The notes under the pieces were generated by a model that saw only the letters and a list, made by a program, of their open reading frames with translations, was not told the origin of the DNA and searched no databases. Positions 43,211-55,565 of a stretch of 64,000 nt of DNA are shown piece by piece. How positions within the stretch are numbered: position 1 is the first letter of the stretch; the number at the start of each line of letters is the position of its first letter. The DNA comes from Aedes albopictus (taxonomy: Eukaryota > Arthropoda > Insecta > Diptera > Culicidae): assembly GCF_035046485.1 (NCBI RefSeq), contig NC_085137.1, positions 441,940,334 to 442,004,333 of the forward strand, in the 5' to 3' direction. Made by a program: the position numbers and the translations under genes.

Positions 43211-45215
43211 GACTAAAGTTGAATACACATGAGGGTTACATATCCAAATTCAGGTTTTAGGACAACTGGTATGTCAATTATTTCAATTCTCCAAACTTTA
43301 TGGTGTTCAGGATGTTCTAGGTTGTCAGTAAAGTCTCAAATACAAATATTCCAATTTTTCCATAATACTCAACAACTCGGCAACAATTTTACCGAAGACA
43401 GTATTCTGTTTTATTGAATGTATGAGTTTATACAGCCGTTTCTGTGTTGGGGTCATATATCACCCCTCCGGCTCCAAAGGGTTAAAGACACCCCAAGCAT
43501 CAGACAGAAATACATCTGGTCACTCGACACTAGCATATATCCGTGGTGGTAGGTTCCGAACACAAACTCAGTGCACTATTCACCCCCATATGATCGGTCC
43601 AGGGCTCAGAAGCAAATGCCTGGAATGTGCGATGGCGGTACAGGATGTGTCCCAATGGCCTTTTCCATTCATAAACGTTTCGCACGGTCGTCGTCCTCGT
43701 CGATGTCGGTTTACCCGTTCTGCTCGTGTAGTCGTGTGGTGGCGGTTGGTTCGTGTTCAAATTTCTACGACCGAAGAGTGCACATTTGACGCGTGTCATA
43801 AATTTTATAGTCCATTATCTGCACACATACACGCCGGTTCGGGGGAGTCACTTTTTTCTACGATTATGCCGGTGATGGTCCCTTTGCACTTTGGATTTCG
43901 TTTACTGGAGCAGCAGCGGCCGAAATGGATTACTGCTGCAGTCGGAAAGTGGTACTAAGGTCAACCAATAGAGAGCTGGATTAAAGGTGAAATTGTGAAG
44001 CTTGTTGAAGAGATTGCTCGCTCACTGCTGGAATTAAAGGTCTAAAGCCGTTTGAGTTTTCAAAAATATATCTTCTGCACTTTGCAATTCTCATAATGAA
44101 TTCCTGGTTTCATCCTTTACACAACCACTTTTGGAAGCAATCCAGGATTCATCAGACCCTATTTTAGCCTCCAAAAAGGAAGAAAATTACACCTCCAAAA
44201 ATCGACAGCGAAAATGTGCCAAGAGATTTGCCCCCGTTGTTGACCTGCCATCAACCCGAGCCGCTCTATTTGGGTCCATGTTTTACGAGATGATTACTTT
44301 CCGCAGCCTTGTTGTCGCCCGCCCCCCTCACGAGGTCTATCATCACCGAACCAAGGACAGTAGTAGTGTTACATCAGCTGAAGGTGCAAGTAAGAAGAAG
44401 GTCGAGAAAAATCCTCGGAAATCGAGAAAACCAATAGATAGGAGCTCCTCTGGGAACGAATGATTGCGAGACGTACCGAAATAGAAAGGAATAGGAAAAG
44501 GGTCCAAAACAGCCAAATTGTTTGGGATAAATATTTGTAGGTACGATGGAAATCTGTGTCACACCCGCCGTCTGGTTGCCCAGCTCCCAAGGGGTGGAGG
44601 ACAAAATGTGAAAGGTTAGAGTAAACGTGGAAATATTGCTGGAGGAGATGGGAAACTGGAGCATGATACCATTCATATTTTCGGTCATTTTGTGCGGTTT
44701 CCCGATGGTTCGTCGGTTTGTCGGTACCTATGGATAGGGATTAAGAAGGTGTTTGAAAAGGATGGGGGTAACTGGTTGTTATCTTTAAGGCATTCTGTAA
44801 CCTCCTTTTTGAGCTATGAATGTGTTCGTTTGAACGAAGTGAATGAACTGACACCCTCATCCGAGGCCGGATGTCAACAAATGAGATACTTATAGATTAC
44901 AAATGTGCTCTTCCGGGATAAGATATTGCTAGGTTCTATTGGGCTTGATCGAAAGTAAATCGGTTAGGTCTGGAAACAACAGACTGGAATTACTCACATT
45001 GCTTTCTACTGCGTATTAGAAATATGACTAATAATTCATTTTCATTGGCATGGAATATAACATTCTAGTATAGGAAGCAAGTATAAGCAAAACCATAGTT
45101 CAAACACCTGTGTTCAATTCCCGGTAGATCGACAAATTTCCTTGACATTCTTGAGTGTATTCTTGCTTGTTTTTGTCACAACCAGGCAATATTCTGGGAA
45201 TTCTGTTCACTTACG
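43211..45215. other. largely low-copy-looking DNA, no gene recognised
   Basis: GC-richer segments at 43490-44000 and 44130-44700 contain frames of 70-178 codons on both strands, including 43422-43958 (+) and 44131-44463 (+, with a Lys/Ser-rich end). They overlap antiparallel or lack an ATG, and match no family I know. An exon cannot be excluded. Confidence 0.35.
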
Positions 45216-47189
45216 CAGAGCCAGAGCAGAGCCAGAGCAGAGTCAGAGCAGAGCCAGAGCAGAGCCAGAGAGCAGTGCCAGAGAGCAAAGCCAGAGAGCA
45301 GAGCCAGAGAGCAGAGCCAGAGAGCAGAGCCAGAGAGCAGAGCCAGAGAGCAGAGCCAGAGAGCAGAGCCAGAGAGCAGAGCCAGAGAGCAGAGCCAGAG
45401 AGCAGAGCCAGAGCAGAGCCAGAGAGCAGAGCCAGAGCAGAGCCAGAGAGCAGAGCCAGAGCAGAGCCAGAGCAGAGCCAGAGCAGAGCCAGAGCAGAGC
45501 CAGAGCAGAGCCAGAGCAGAGCCAGAGCAGAGCCAGAGCAGAGCCAGAGCAGAGCCAGAGCAGAGCCAGAGCAGAGCCAGAGCAGAGCCAGAGCAGAGCC
45601 AGAGCAGAGCCAGAGCAGAGCCAGAGCAGAGCCAGAGCAGAGCCAGAGCAGAGCCAGAGCAGAGCCAGAGCAGAGCCAGAGCAGAGCCAGAGCAGAGCCA
45701 GAGCAGAGCCAGAGCAGAGCCAGAGCAGAGCCAGAGCAGAGCCAGAGCAGAGCCAGAGCAGAGCCAGAGCAGAGCCAGAGCAGAGCCAGAGCAGAGCCAG
45801 AGCAGAGCCAGAGCAGAGCCAGAGCAGAGCCAGAGCAGAGCCAGAGCAGAGCCAGAGCAGAGCCAGAGCAGAGCCAGAGCAGAGCCAGAGCAGAGCCAGA
45901 GCAGAGCCAGAGCAGAGCCAGAGCAGAGCCAGAGCAGAGCCAGAGCAGAGCCAGAGCAGAGCCAGAGCAGAGCCAGAGCAGAGCCAGAGCAGAGCCAGAG
46001 CAGAGCCAGAGCAGAGCCAGAGCAGAGCCAGAGCAGAGCCAGAGCAGAGCCAGAGCAGAGCCAGAGCAGAGCCAGAGCAGAGCCAGAGCAGAGCCAGAGC
46101 AGAGCCAGAGCAGAGCCAGAGCAGAGCCAGAGCAGAGCCAGAGCAGAGCCAGAGCAGAGCCAGAGCAGAGCCAGAGCAGAGCCAGAGCAGAGCCAGAGCA
46201 GAGCCAGAGCAGAGCCAGAGCAGAGCCAGAGCAGAGCCAGAGCAGAGCCAGAGCAGAGCCAGAGCAGAGCCAGAGCAGAGCCAGAGCAGAGCCAGAGCAG
46301 AGCCAGAGCAGAGCCAGAGCAGAGCCAGAGCAGAGCCAGAGCAGAGCCAGAGCAGAGCCAGAGCAGAGCCAGAGCAGAGCCAGAGCAGAGCCAGAGCAGA
46401 GCCAGAGCAGAGCCAGAGCAGAGCCAGAGCAGAGCCAGAGCAGAGCCAGAGCAGAGCCAGAGCAGAGCCAGAGCAGAGCCAGAGCAGAGCCAGAGCAGAG
46501 CCAGAGCAGAGCCAGAGCAGAGCCAGAGCAGAGCCAGAGCAGAGCCAGAGCAGAGCCAGAGCAGAGCCAGAGCAGAGCCAGAGCAGAGCCAGAGCAGAGC
46601 CAGAGCAGAGCCAGAGCAGAGCCAGAGCAGAGCCAGAGCAGAGCCAGAGCAGAGCCAGAGCAGAGCCAGAGCAGAGCCAGAGCAGAGCCAGAGCAGAGCC
46701 AGAGCAGAGCCAGAGCAGAGCCAGAGCAGAGCCAGAGCAGAGCCAGAGCAGAGCCAGAGCAGAGCCAGAGCAGAGCCAGAGCAGAGCCAGAGCAGAGCCA
46801 GAGCAGAGCCAGAGCAGAGCCAGAGCAGAGCCAGAGCAGAGCCAGAGCAGAGCCAGAGCAGAGCCAGAGCAGAGCCAGAGCAGAGCCAGAGCAGAGCCAG
46901 AGCAGAGCCAGAGCAGAGCCAGAGCAGAGCCAGAGCAGAGCCAGAGCAGAGCCAGAGCAGAGCCAGAGCAGAGCCAGAGCAGAGCCAGAGCAGAGCCAGA
47001 GCAGAGCCAGAGCAGAGCCAGAGCAGAGCCAGAGCAGAGCCAGAGCAGAGCCAGAGCAGAGCCAGAGCAGAGCCAGAGCAGAGCCAGAGCAGAGCCAGAG
47101 CAGAGCCAGAGCAGAGCCAGAGCAGAGCCAGAGCAGAGCCAGAGCAGAGCCAGAGCAGAGCCAGAGCAAAGCCAGAGCAGAGCCAGAGC
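45216..47189. repeat. 11-bp minisatellite GAGCCAGAGCA, about 2 kb
   Basis: From about 45470 to 47165 the 11-bp unit repeats about 154 times with no substitution that I can see. The left edge (about 45262-45470) uses a 13-bp variant, GAGCCAGAGAGCA, about a dozen times, then a mixture of 11 and 13. The right edge has one variant (GCAAAGCC). Because 11 is not a multiple of 3 and no rotation contains a stop, long frames run on both strands (SRARAEPEQSQ on plus, LALLWLCSGSA on minus). None of these has an ATG, so they are not genes. Confidence 0.97.
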
Positions 47190-48367
47190 TTTCCGATGAA
47201 TAAGTTGTCAAAATGAATTTATTGAAGATATTATTTCTGAACCGCACTGTTTCCGTCAGCGTTCTATAACTTACTCGAGCTCTTTCTACCTCTAAATAAT
47301 CTGAAATTTCCGGAAAAAATGAATTACCCGGAGCAGATGTTAACTATCCTACTCCTACATTAATATTCAAAATTTGTCCTTTCGTTCCGGCTAGATGGAG
47401 TTTTTCCCCCAGGAAAATGCAGCCGTTCATGCCATGGAAGGTTATTAATTTGTTATTATTGTAGCAAATAGCGCTGAGGTGGTACGAACGAACCACCACC
47501 CACCAGCTCCCTTCACCACTTTGTTAAATGACGGTTTCCCTAGCCATTATCGTGCCATAATCCGTCCCCCAAGAATAGGCTTTCTTGCGATTCTCTGAAG
47601 GTACGGTGAACCATAGGCACTGAGTGTAACTAGGCTTGGTACGTGCTAGCATCGGAGCCTATTACTCTCGTAGTCAGTTCATTGTGAGGGCAAAGCCAGG
47701 TCGTATTATAGAGCTATAAAACTGGAACGTGGAATGAGGTGAAGGTGACGCAGTTTTTCGCGACCAGGAAGATTTAGGGGACGTGATTTTGTTGGTGCTA
47801 GAGGTTGTGCTTGTCGTTGATGTTAATCGGATGGTGTCCTTTTCGCGACAAGATTGATTTTAACGGCGTAGATTGAACTGGTGTCAAATCTCTTTCCTGT
47901 TAAGATTCTACTTGTGCTGATAGTGGCTCATCATGAAGCAGTTTGATTGTATTTTGGAGAAACATGGGGCCTATTAATGTCTTACACCAATAATGGATGG
48001 ACATTGCTCACTTTTTTTAAACGTTAATTTTGATTTCTTATACTAATGTTCAACTTTCTTTTCTTTACAGGTATGCTTCCAAAAATGTGACATGTTTTGG
48101 ACAAATGACGAATGTTTTGTAAAGAAAATCCATATGTCAAACAGGTATTTTCAAGTACACCACAGTAGTGATTCACACTTACAAATACACTGAAATAAAA
48201 ACGAGGGCTAGAACGAGGGTTAAACCCTTCAAATGTAATTTTCGCTTAGAAAATTGTTTAGCAGAGATCAATGAAAATTTAGTTTTACAATAAATGATCG
48301 TAACTTTATGAGTATATCCCAAGAATTTGTCTCAAACATTTTACTTCATAAAACGCTTGCAAAATCT
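47190..48367. other. spacer, no gene recognised
   Basis: 47200-47700 looks low-copy; the rest is AT-rich. No feature is supportable. Confidence 0.4.
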
Positions 48368-48660
48368 TCATCTTCTTGGCGTAACGTCATCGCAGGGACA
48401 AAACCTGCATCTCAGCTTAGTAAGTGTTCTATAAGAAATTCCTCAGTTAGTAACTGAGAGCTTCCTCTGCCAATGATCATTTTGCATGTGTATATCGTGT
48501 GGCAGGCATGAAGATACTCTATACCCAAGAATGGGAAGAAAATTTTCACTGCAAAAAGTTTCTGGACCGACCGGGAACCGTAACCGTCACCCTCAACATA
48601 GTCATGCTGAATAACCATGCCTATACAGCTGTGGCTATAGAGGCCTTATAGCCCTACGCT
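48368..48660 (-). mobile_element. tRNA-derived SINE (Feilai-like family)
   Basis: Same family as 12722-12965. It shares TTCTTGGCGTAACGTC, ACAAAACCTGC, GTAACTGAGAG, CCAATGATCATTTTGCATG, GTATATCGTGTGGCAGG, GAAGATACTCTAT and GGACCGACCGGGAA. The tRNA-like head is at the high-coordinate end (minus orientation), with the B-box region weakened. Family name from memory. Confidence 0.75.
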
Positions 48661-49115
48661 AGCAAGATAAAAGACTCGAAACTAGCTATAGCATTAAGGC
48701 CGGACGGGACGGTGGCTGAATCGTCCGCCATTGCTCTGTTGCTAGTAAGATGCAAATCTCAACTTCTACTTCATATTATTGACTAGAAATTTGATCGTTC
48801 ATTTGCTCACTTGTGGTGCACAATCGACTAAAGTTTCAGCTACGTCAGTGCAGTGGAAATTGATATTTGCTTCTTCAAAATCGTGAGGCAAATTGTTAGA
48901 AAAAGAGGTAAGATAGGAAAAAATACACGTCGTCCCGTGCGGCCTTAAGCAAACAACACCTTGAGCCGCACAGTGGTCCAGATTTGAAAATACCTGGCAA
49001 AAATTGCCAAATCATAGTAGTCTGCTAGTTTTAGCCCATATGAATGTATTGGAACATGATTTAGCGCACAATTTCATTTTAAAGCCATTTTCATTTTTTG
49101 TCGATTTGTTCGAAC
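48661..49115. other. spacer, nothing recognised
   Basis: No gene or repeat terminus was recognised. Confidence 0.4.
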
Positions 49116-49130
49116 AAAGTCCGAACAAAA

Positions 49131-49576
49131 GCATAGCCGGGGCCCGTAGCGTAGTGGCTACACGTTCACTTCATAAGTGGATGGTCATGGGTTCGATCCC
49201 AGCCCCGGCACTTGCAATTTTTCGTCAGTTGCTCTTCCCCCGAGAGCGGCTGACACCTGACCCTCTTCTGAGCATATGCTCTAACGGACCCGGAAACTTG
49301 GATATCGGCTAACGGCAACTCATAATGGACCCCCAATCGGACTGGAAATGGAACAAAACCCGCAGCATCATCGTGCTCATCATTCTACCATGGAAAGGGT
49401 AGAAAGTGACAGCAGCGCAAGGCTACCAGTTCGAATTAGAATTAGTATAATTAGAATATAGAATACATTTAGGCGCTGTACAAAATGTAAGTGCAGCCGC
49501 CAATTGGAATCGCTCACGCAGTGCCCTAGTGGACAAAAGAGCTGTAAATTAGGTTAAGTGGTTGAAGAATAAAAAA
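49131..49576 (+). mobile_element. tRNA-derived SINE with near-complete cloverleaf head, copy 1
   Basis: The head (49136-49211) has acceptor arms GCCGGGG/CCCCGGC and an A-box region GTAGCGTAGTGG. An anticodon arm TTCAC-TTCATAA-GTGGA gives anticodon CAT, and the T-arm contains GGGTTCGATCCC. The tRNA-unrelated body carries CTTGCAATTTTTCGTCAGTT and CAATCGGACTGGAAA. The tail is A-rich. AAAGTCCGAACAAAA flanks it at 49116-49130 and 49577-49591, a 15-bp target duplication. Confidence 0.92.
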
Positions 49577-49813
49577 AAAGTCCGAACAAAATTGATGTTT
49601 TTCATACAATTTTACTATACACATATCATCATGGCGCTATTGTTTTGGCAGCTCTTGGCAGTTGCATTTTTCTTTAACCGATTCTGCATGCATAAACGAG
49701 CATTTGAACGGAATCTCCCTGCGGGGAGTAGCGATTTGTAAGACACGTTGAAGTCGAACTGTAAGAATTTCTCGTCATTAGACATGTAATGTTAATTTTG
49801 AAGCCAAAAGTGT
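49577..49813. other. spacer between two SINE copies
   Basis: AT-rich sequence without recognised features. Confidence 0.4.
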
Positions 49814-50246
49814 TAATAGCCGGGGCCCGTGGCGTAGTTGGTCACACGTTCGCTTCATATGCGGATGGTCATGGGTTTGATTCCCAGCCCCGGCACTTGC
49901 AATTTTTCGTCAGTTGCTTTTCCCCCGAGAGCAACTGACACTGACCCTCTTCTGAGTCCCATGGCTCAAACGGACCCGGATACCTGGATATCGGCGAACT
50001 GCTACTCATAATGGACCCCCAATCGGACTGGAAAGGAACAACGGCCATCCATCAGCATCCTTGTGCTCATCATTCTACTAGGTATAAAGTAGAAAAAGTG
50101 AAAGCAGCAGAAAGGCAACCAGTTCGATAAAGTAGAATAAGAATCTGGGCGCTGTACAAAATGTAAGTGCAGCTGTCAATTGAAATTGCTCACGTAGTGC
50201 CCCAGTGGACAATAGAGCTGTAAATTAGGTTAAAAAAAAAAAAAAA
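49814..50246 (+). mobile_element. tRNA-derived SINE, copy 2 of the same family
   Basis: The head begins GCCGGGGCCCGTGGCGTAG at 49819 with the same CAT anticodon loop (TTCATAT) and a B box with one insertion (GGGTTTGATTCCC). The body matches copy 1, and an A-run of about 19 ends it. AAAAGTGT lies at 49806-49813 and 50247-50254, a short target duplication. Confidence 0.9.
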
Positions 50247-50254
50247 AAAAGTGT

Positions 50255-50759
50255 AAATTTGATCTATTGCTCCATTGCAGATATCTAATATGCACAAGAA
50301 CTTACAAATAAACTTTTGAAAGCAATCATATTACTTATATCAATAGACTTTTTTAGTGGTTGAACTTGTTTGTGTTCTTTATCAGAAATTCAGCACTTTT
50401 TCCATCAGCAGCTATTCAGTGCTGTAACAAGATACAAAATCAATATTTCCAAATTTTTTAAATGTCAGTTAGTGGTCCTGGTATTATGGATGAATGCTCA
50501 ATATACTGTATCCCATATAAGACATGTTCAAAAATTGAGTTTCTGCCAGCTTTTCTCAAAATTAGAACTCTGTCGCACAAATTTGTAGGTGGTACAGTCC
50601 CATATCGCTGTAGAGAATTGTCTCCTTTCCGTCCGTTACCAAAGCACAGAGATTTGGGGCTAACCAAGACTAAGACTCCGGGAATAAGACAAGATTGACA
50701 TAATCCTCAACCGGCCGAGAGCTGTCCTGATCACGTCCTTGCGACAACTGAATCTTGAC
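50255..50759. other. spacer, no gene recognised
   Basis: Frames of 69-78 codons on both strands around 50370-50698 overlap antiparallel and match nothing I know. Confidence 0.4.
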
Positions 50760-51970
50760 AGTGATTGTCTCAGAATACTTTGAAAAATTCTCACACATTT
50801 CTGGAAAGGATTTTCCCAAAATATTGAGAGGTATTACGTAGTTGCCCTGAAAGGGGTTGTCTTGGAATCTCGAGATGAATTCTCACAGAGTCGTGAGAAG
50901 GGATCTTCCAGAATACTGAGAGGGATTGCTTTGGCATCTTGAGAGAGATTCCTCCAGAATCCCGGGAGATTTCTTCAGAATCTCAAAAGGAATTTTCCTA
51001 GAATCCTTAAAAGGATTTTTTTCAGAATCGTAAATGAGATTCCTCCGGAAACTTGATAGAAATTCACCAGGAACCTTGAAAGAGATGATTACGGGTAAGA
51101 TTCCCCATGAATCTTGAGAAGGATTACCCCATAATTCCCATAAAAACAGAAAACTCTGGAATCCGGGGGGAATCTACGAGAATTCTTAATGTAATTCCCA
51201 TAGAACACAGATCAGGTATGGAAAATGTCGCGGAATTTCATATAAACAATTTTTATGCCATTTTTCTATTTACACCATTTTTGATATAAGTTTCTGTTCG
51301 TACACATTACCAGTCAATAACGCTGATCAGTTATGGATAATCAATGATATCGTCGATGAACATTTCCGACAAGTGCAGTAAAATTAACAAACAACGATAT
51401 GACATTTTTATGACATTTCCCATCCCTGCTCAGACCCTGGTACCAGTAGGTCGGCTCCAGAGGTACGTTCTCCTCCATTTGGGAAATTTGTGCCTCAGAC
51501 CCTGACATAAATCTCCTCTGAACCATTAGAAGAAATCTACCAAAACTCTGAGAACAATGCTCTCACTGAGAGAGATTATCCCAGAATCCTTATATAGGTT
51601 CCCCTGATATCTTTCTAAAAAAAAATCCAAAATACGGTGATAAATTTATCCAGAACTGTAACAGGGACTCTCGCAGAATCTTAGGATGGATTCTCCAGGA
51701 ATTCTGAAAGGGATTCTCGCAGAATTTTGAAATTGTATTCCCTCAGAATCCTGAGAGCGATTCTTGCTGAGTTCTGAGAAGATTTTTTTCAGAATCCTGC
51801 TAAAGTTGTGAGAGGAATTCTTCCAGAATACTGAGAGGGATTACCTCAGAGGGGGATTTTCACGGTTTAGAGATTCTACACGATTCCAGCAACTACCCCA
51901 TTCCCGATAAAAATTCTCCATAATTCGAAGAGGTATTTCCTAGAACTATGAGGGTGATTCCGATAGAGAA

Positions 51971-52103
51971 CTGTTTATAAACTACGAAGTCATACTGGTC
52001 ATCTCAGATACGCCCCTCCTTCTCGTGGATTTCTATCTCTATCTGTAGTGTAGGCTTTGGCTAGAGACCCCCCCCCTCAAAAATCAACGTAGTTTATGAA
52101 CAG
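51971..52103. mobile_element. 133-bp MITE-like palindrome
   Basis: CTGTTTATAAACTACG at the left is inverted as CGTAGTTTATGAACAG at the right (one mismatch). It sits within the repeat block. Confidence 0.65.
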
Positions 52104-54439
52104 CCCAGCGAATACTGTGAGGAGTTTCCACAGAACCTGAGATAAATCTCCCGTTAATTTTTGAAGAGACTTCCTCAGAATTCTGAGAGAGGTTCCTTAG
52201 GATCCTGAAAAGGATTATCTTAGTATCCTGATAAGAGTTTTCGTGGAATCCTGAGAGGGGAGATTACCCCACAGTCCTTGACGGATTCTCCTGAATTACT
52301 GAAAGGGATTCCTCCTGAATGCTGAGAATCATTCTCCCACAGTCAAGAACAGGTTTAGAGTACTGGGAGATCTAGTTACAAGCCCAGAATGGTTCTCTCT
52401 GAACCTCCAATGGGACTTTCCCAGAATCTATTCAGGAATTCATCCCGACAGGGTATTCGAGAGTAAAGACTCTCATAGAATATTGAGAGTTTTGACGACA
52501 ACACTCTACGGTAAAGCGTAGCCGTCTGCAAAGAAGCAGTTATTTGTCCGTTGGCCGCACTGGACCAACATGTCAAGCGTGACAGCACACTAGAGGAAGT
52601 ATCAAAAGGCCGAAAATAGGGAATGCTAGACGATACATGCAAGTCATCATAATATTGTTTTTCTCCTTATGAGACGCAGCTGTGCATTTCGAATTATTGA
52701 AAATATTATACTATCGTTTAACCTACATTATTGCTTATTTGTGAATTTACACCTTAACCGAGTGTTTAGAATTGAAAACTATTGTAAGTAGTAGAACGAA
52801 AGCTTATGAATCATGAAATTGATATTTTTAGTTGTTTGCGGACACGCTACCGATATGATTTCCTATCAGTGTTGAATACGTACACTAAAATTGTGAGTTT
52901 GTAGTGATTATGTCCAATCATAAAATGAATTTTTAGCTTGAAGTTTACACCATCACAAAGAGTGTTTGCTGTCCAGTTTTAGTGACGTAGCCCATAACAA
53001 CCAGAGTAATTTTCATAGGTCTCCCAAAATCTTCAGAGTGGTTCTCTGACTGAGAGAGATTCCTCTGGAATAGAAATTCCCTTAGAATCCTGAGAAAGAT
53101 TGCTCCAAAATCCAGAAATGTAACAGGAACTCTAGTAGCAGAATCTCAGAATCTCAAGAAGAATTCTCTCTGAATCCTGATTGTAATTCAGTAGTAATTC
53201 TTCTAGAGTACTGACTGATAAAGATTACTACAGATTTAAGAGAGGTATTTTACAAAAACTTTGAGAGGGTTTCTTCCTTAACATGAGGGAGATTCTCTCA
53301 AATCACTGAGAGGGATTATCTTATTGTTCTTACAGGAATTGCATCAGAACGCTGAGAGGGTTCTCCCAGAACCCTTAGAGGGATTTCATGGAACCATTGG
53401 CTCTGACGGCAGCAAAAATGCACTCACTCCAATGGGAAATCCCATTTATATCTGTCATCGTGTGCGTGATGAAGTATAATCAAACGTGTTTTGTCTCGTT
53501 TTTTCTCACGTTTGCCATACGACTCCCGCCAGGCGGCAGCACTGCGGCGCTGTCAAGGCCTATAGCTCAATAGAATCTGAAGGATTTCTCTATAACTCTA
53601 AAAAAAAAAAATCTGAGAAAGATTCTTTCAGAACCTTGAGGGAGATGGCTCTGAAAGAAATTATCTTAAAATTTTCCCGGAATTCGGACAGGAATTACCC
53701 CAGAACCCTGAGAAGAATTCCATAAAAACATAAAACAGGATTCTGAGAGGGGTCCCCTAAACCCTGACTCCCTAGTATGCTGAGAGAGATTCTTCTAGAA
53801 TGCTGAAGATGATTCTATCATAATTTCTAGAGGGATTTTCTTTGAATTTTTCCCCTAGAACTCTGTGTGCTTTTTCCAAGAACCCTGAGAGATGTTCTGA
53901 CGGAGTTCTGAGATTGGCTTCCCTCAGAGGGGAGGGACTTTTTCAGAATCTTGAGAGGAATTCTGCTAGAATCGTGTGAATGGTTCTTCCAGAATCCTTA
54001 AAATTATTATAACAGAATCCTGAGAGGAATTCCCTCACAATCCTGAATCTCCATAGAAGAGAAAATTTCCATAGAATCCACAGAGGGGGTGATTATCACA
54101 CAATCCTGAGTTGTATTCCATGAAGAGGATTCATCCAAAAATATCCCTCAGAATTCAGAGGACAACCCCGAAGGGATTCCTTTCGAACATTGGAAAGAAC
54201 TCTGTCAGAATACTGAGAGGTATTCTTCCTCAATTTTGAAAGGAATTCCTGTATAATCTTGCAAACAATTGACCCAGAACCCTGAGATGAAATTTGATAG
54301 TAAGAATTCTCCCAGAGTCTGAGTTCTGAGAGAGATTGCCGAAGAATATTGACATGTATTCCTTCTGAATGCCAAGAGCGATTCTTCTAGAGTCCTGAAA
54401 AGGATTTTACCAGAATTTCTAGAGGGATCCCGACTAGAA

Positions 54440-54840
54440 AATTGTAATAAAAATATAACATAATCCTAACAAACCATGATATTTATAACTCGTTGGGATA
54501 TAATCATGTTCAACACCCTTGGTGTTTTAAAATACTATTATTCAATTATATCCCATTATGCTATATATGTTGTTTGATAACTCATTGTGTTATAATTTAG
54601 TTTTGAGTCTTTGGCACTTGAAAAATGATGTTACAAGTTTTGATAGAAACAAGAAATCCTAAGGCTATAGTTCACATCACAGTTTGTAATATTTTTGATA
54701 TGATTATAACAAAATAGGTTATTATCTTGATCGGATCAGTGTACTTTTTATTACAATTTTAGTTATTTTAACATCATCCTGCATCTAGTTTATAACATAA
54801 TAAGTCATAGAAAAATATTATAGCATCATAACACATTTCC
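54440..54840. other. AT-rich insertion within the repeat block
   Basis: About 400 bp rich in TATAA-type words, bounded on both sides by the degenerate block. Its ends are only weakly inverted, so I leave the class open. Confidence 0.4.
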
Positions 54841-55565
54841 AGAATCCCAAGATGAATTCTCCCAGAATCGAATGAAGGATTCTTCTAGAATCCTGGGAGA
54901 GATTTGTGTCCGAATCCTGAAAATTATCCATAGAGTCCACAGAGGAGAGATTACCACACAATCTTGAGATGTATTTTGCTGGAATACTGAAAGGGATTCC
55001 TCCAGAATACTGAAAACTCCCCCAGAACCCTGAAGAGAACCCCGAAAAGAACTCTGCCAGATTCCTGAGAGATATTCTCACTGAATCCTAAAAGGAACTC
55101 TTCCCGAATCTTGCAAATAATTGCCTCAATCCCAAGAGGGAATTTGACATTAAGGGTTTCCCCAGAATGCTCAGAGAGATTGCTTCAGAATATTGATATG
55201 TATTCACTCAGACTGCTGAGAGCGATTCATGAAGTATCCGATGAGAAATTCATTCAGAACTACTCTAGAATCCTGGAATGTATTATCCCAGGATTCTGAG
55301 AGGTTTTCTCGCACAATCCTGAGAGGTATTTGACCTCAGAGTCCTGAAAAAAATTCTAGAATCCTCATGAGAATTTCCATGCAATCAACAAGGGGGGGGG
55401 GGAGATTACCATACAATCCTAAGGTGGATTTCCCTTCACTATGGAAAGGGATTCCTGCTGAGAATGCTGAGAAAAAATCCCTCAGAATCTTGAGGATATG
55501 GATTCCCTCAGAACGCTTGGAGCGATTCATGTTGAATCTAGATAGATATTCTTTCAGAATTCAGT

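Larger units (their letters stand above)
50760..55565. repeat. degenerate GAATCCTGAGAGGGATTC repeat block, 4.8 kb
   Basis: The longest of the degenerate blocks, with its own consensus (AGAATCCTGAGAGGGATTCC). Non-repeat stretches interrupt it at about 52480-53010, 53390-53580 and 54440-54840. Frames inside are repeat products. Confidence 0.85.

Noticed and set aside
45142..47247. Open frames of about 680 codons on both strands across the minisatellite
   Set aside because: They begin with TTG or GTG, have no ATG, and exist only because the 11-bp unit has no stop in any phase on either strand.
49136..49211. Functional tRNA-Met gene
   Set aside because: The head is followed directly by a conserved SINE body and A-rich tail with a 15-bp target duplication, so it is a SINE.
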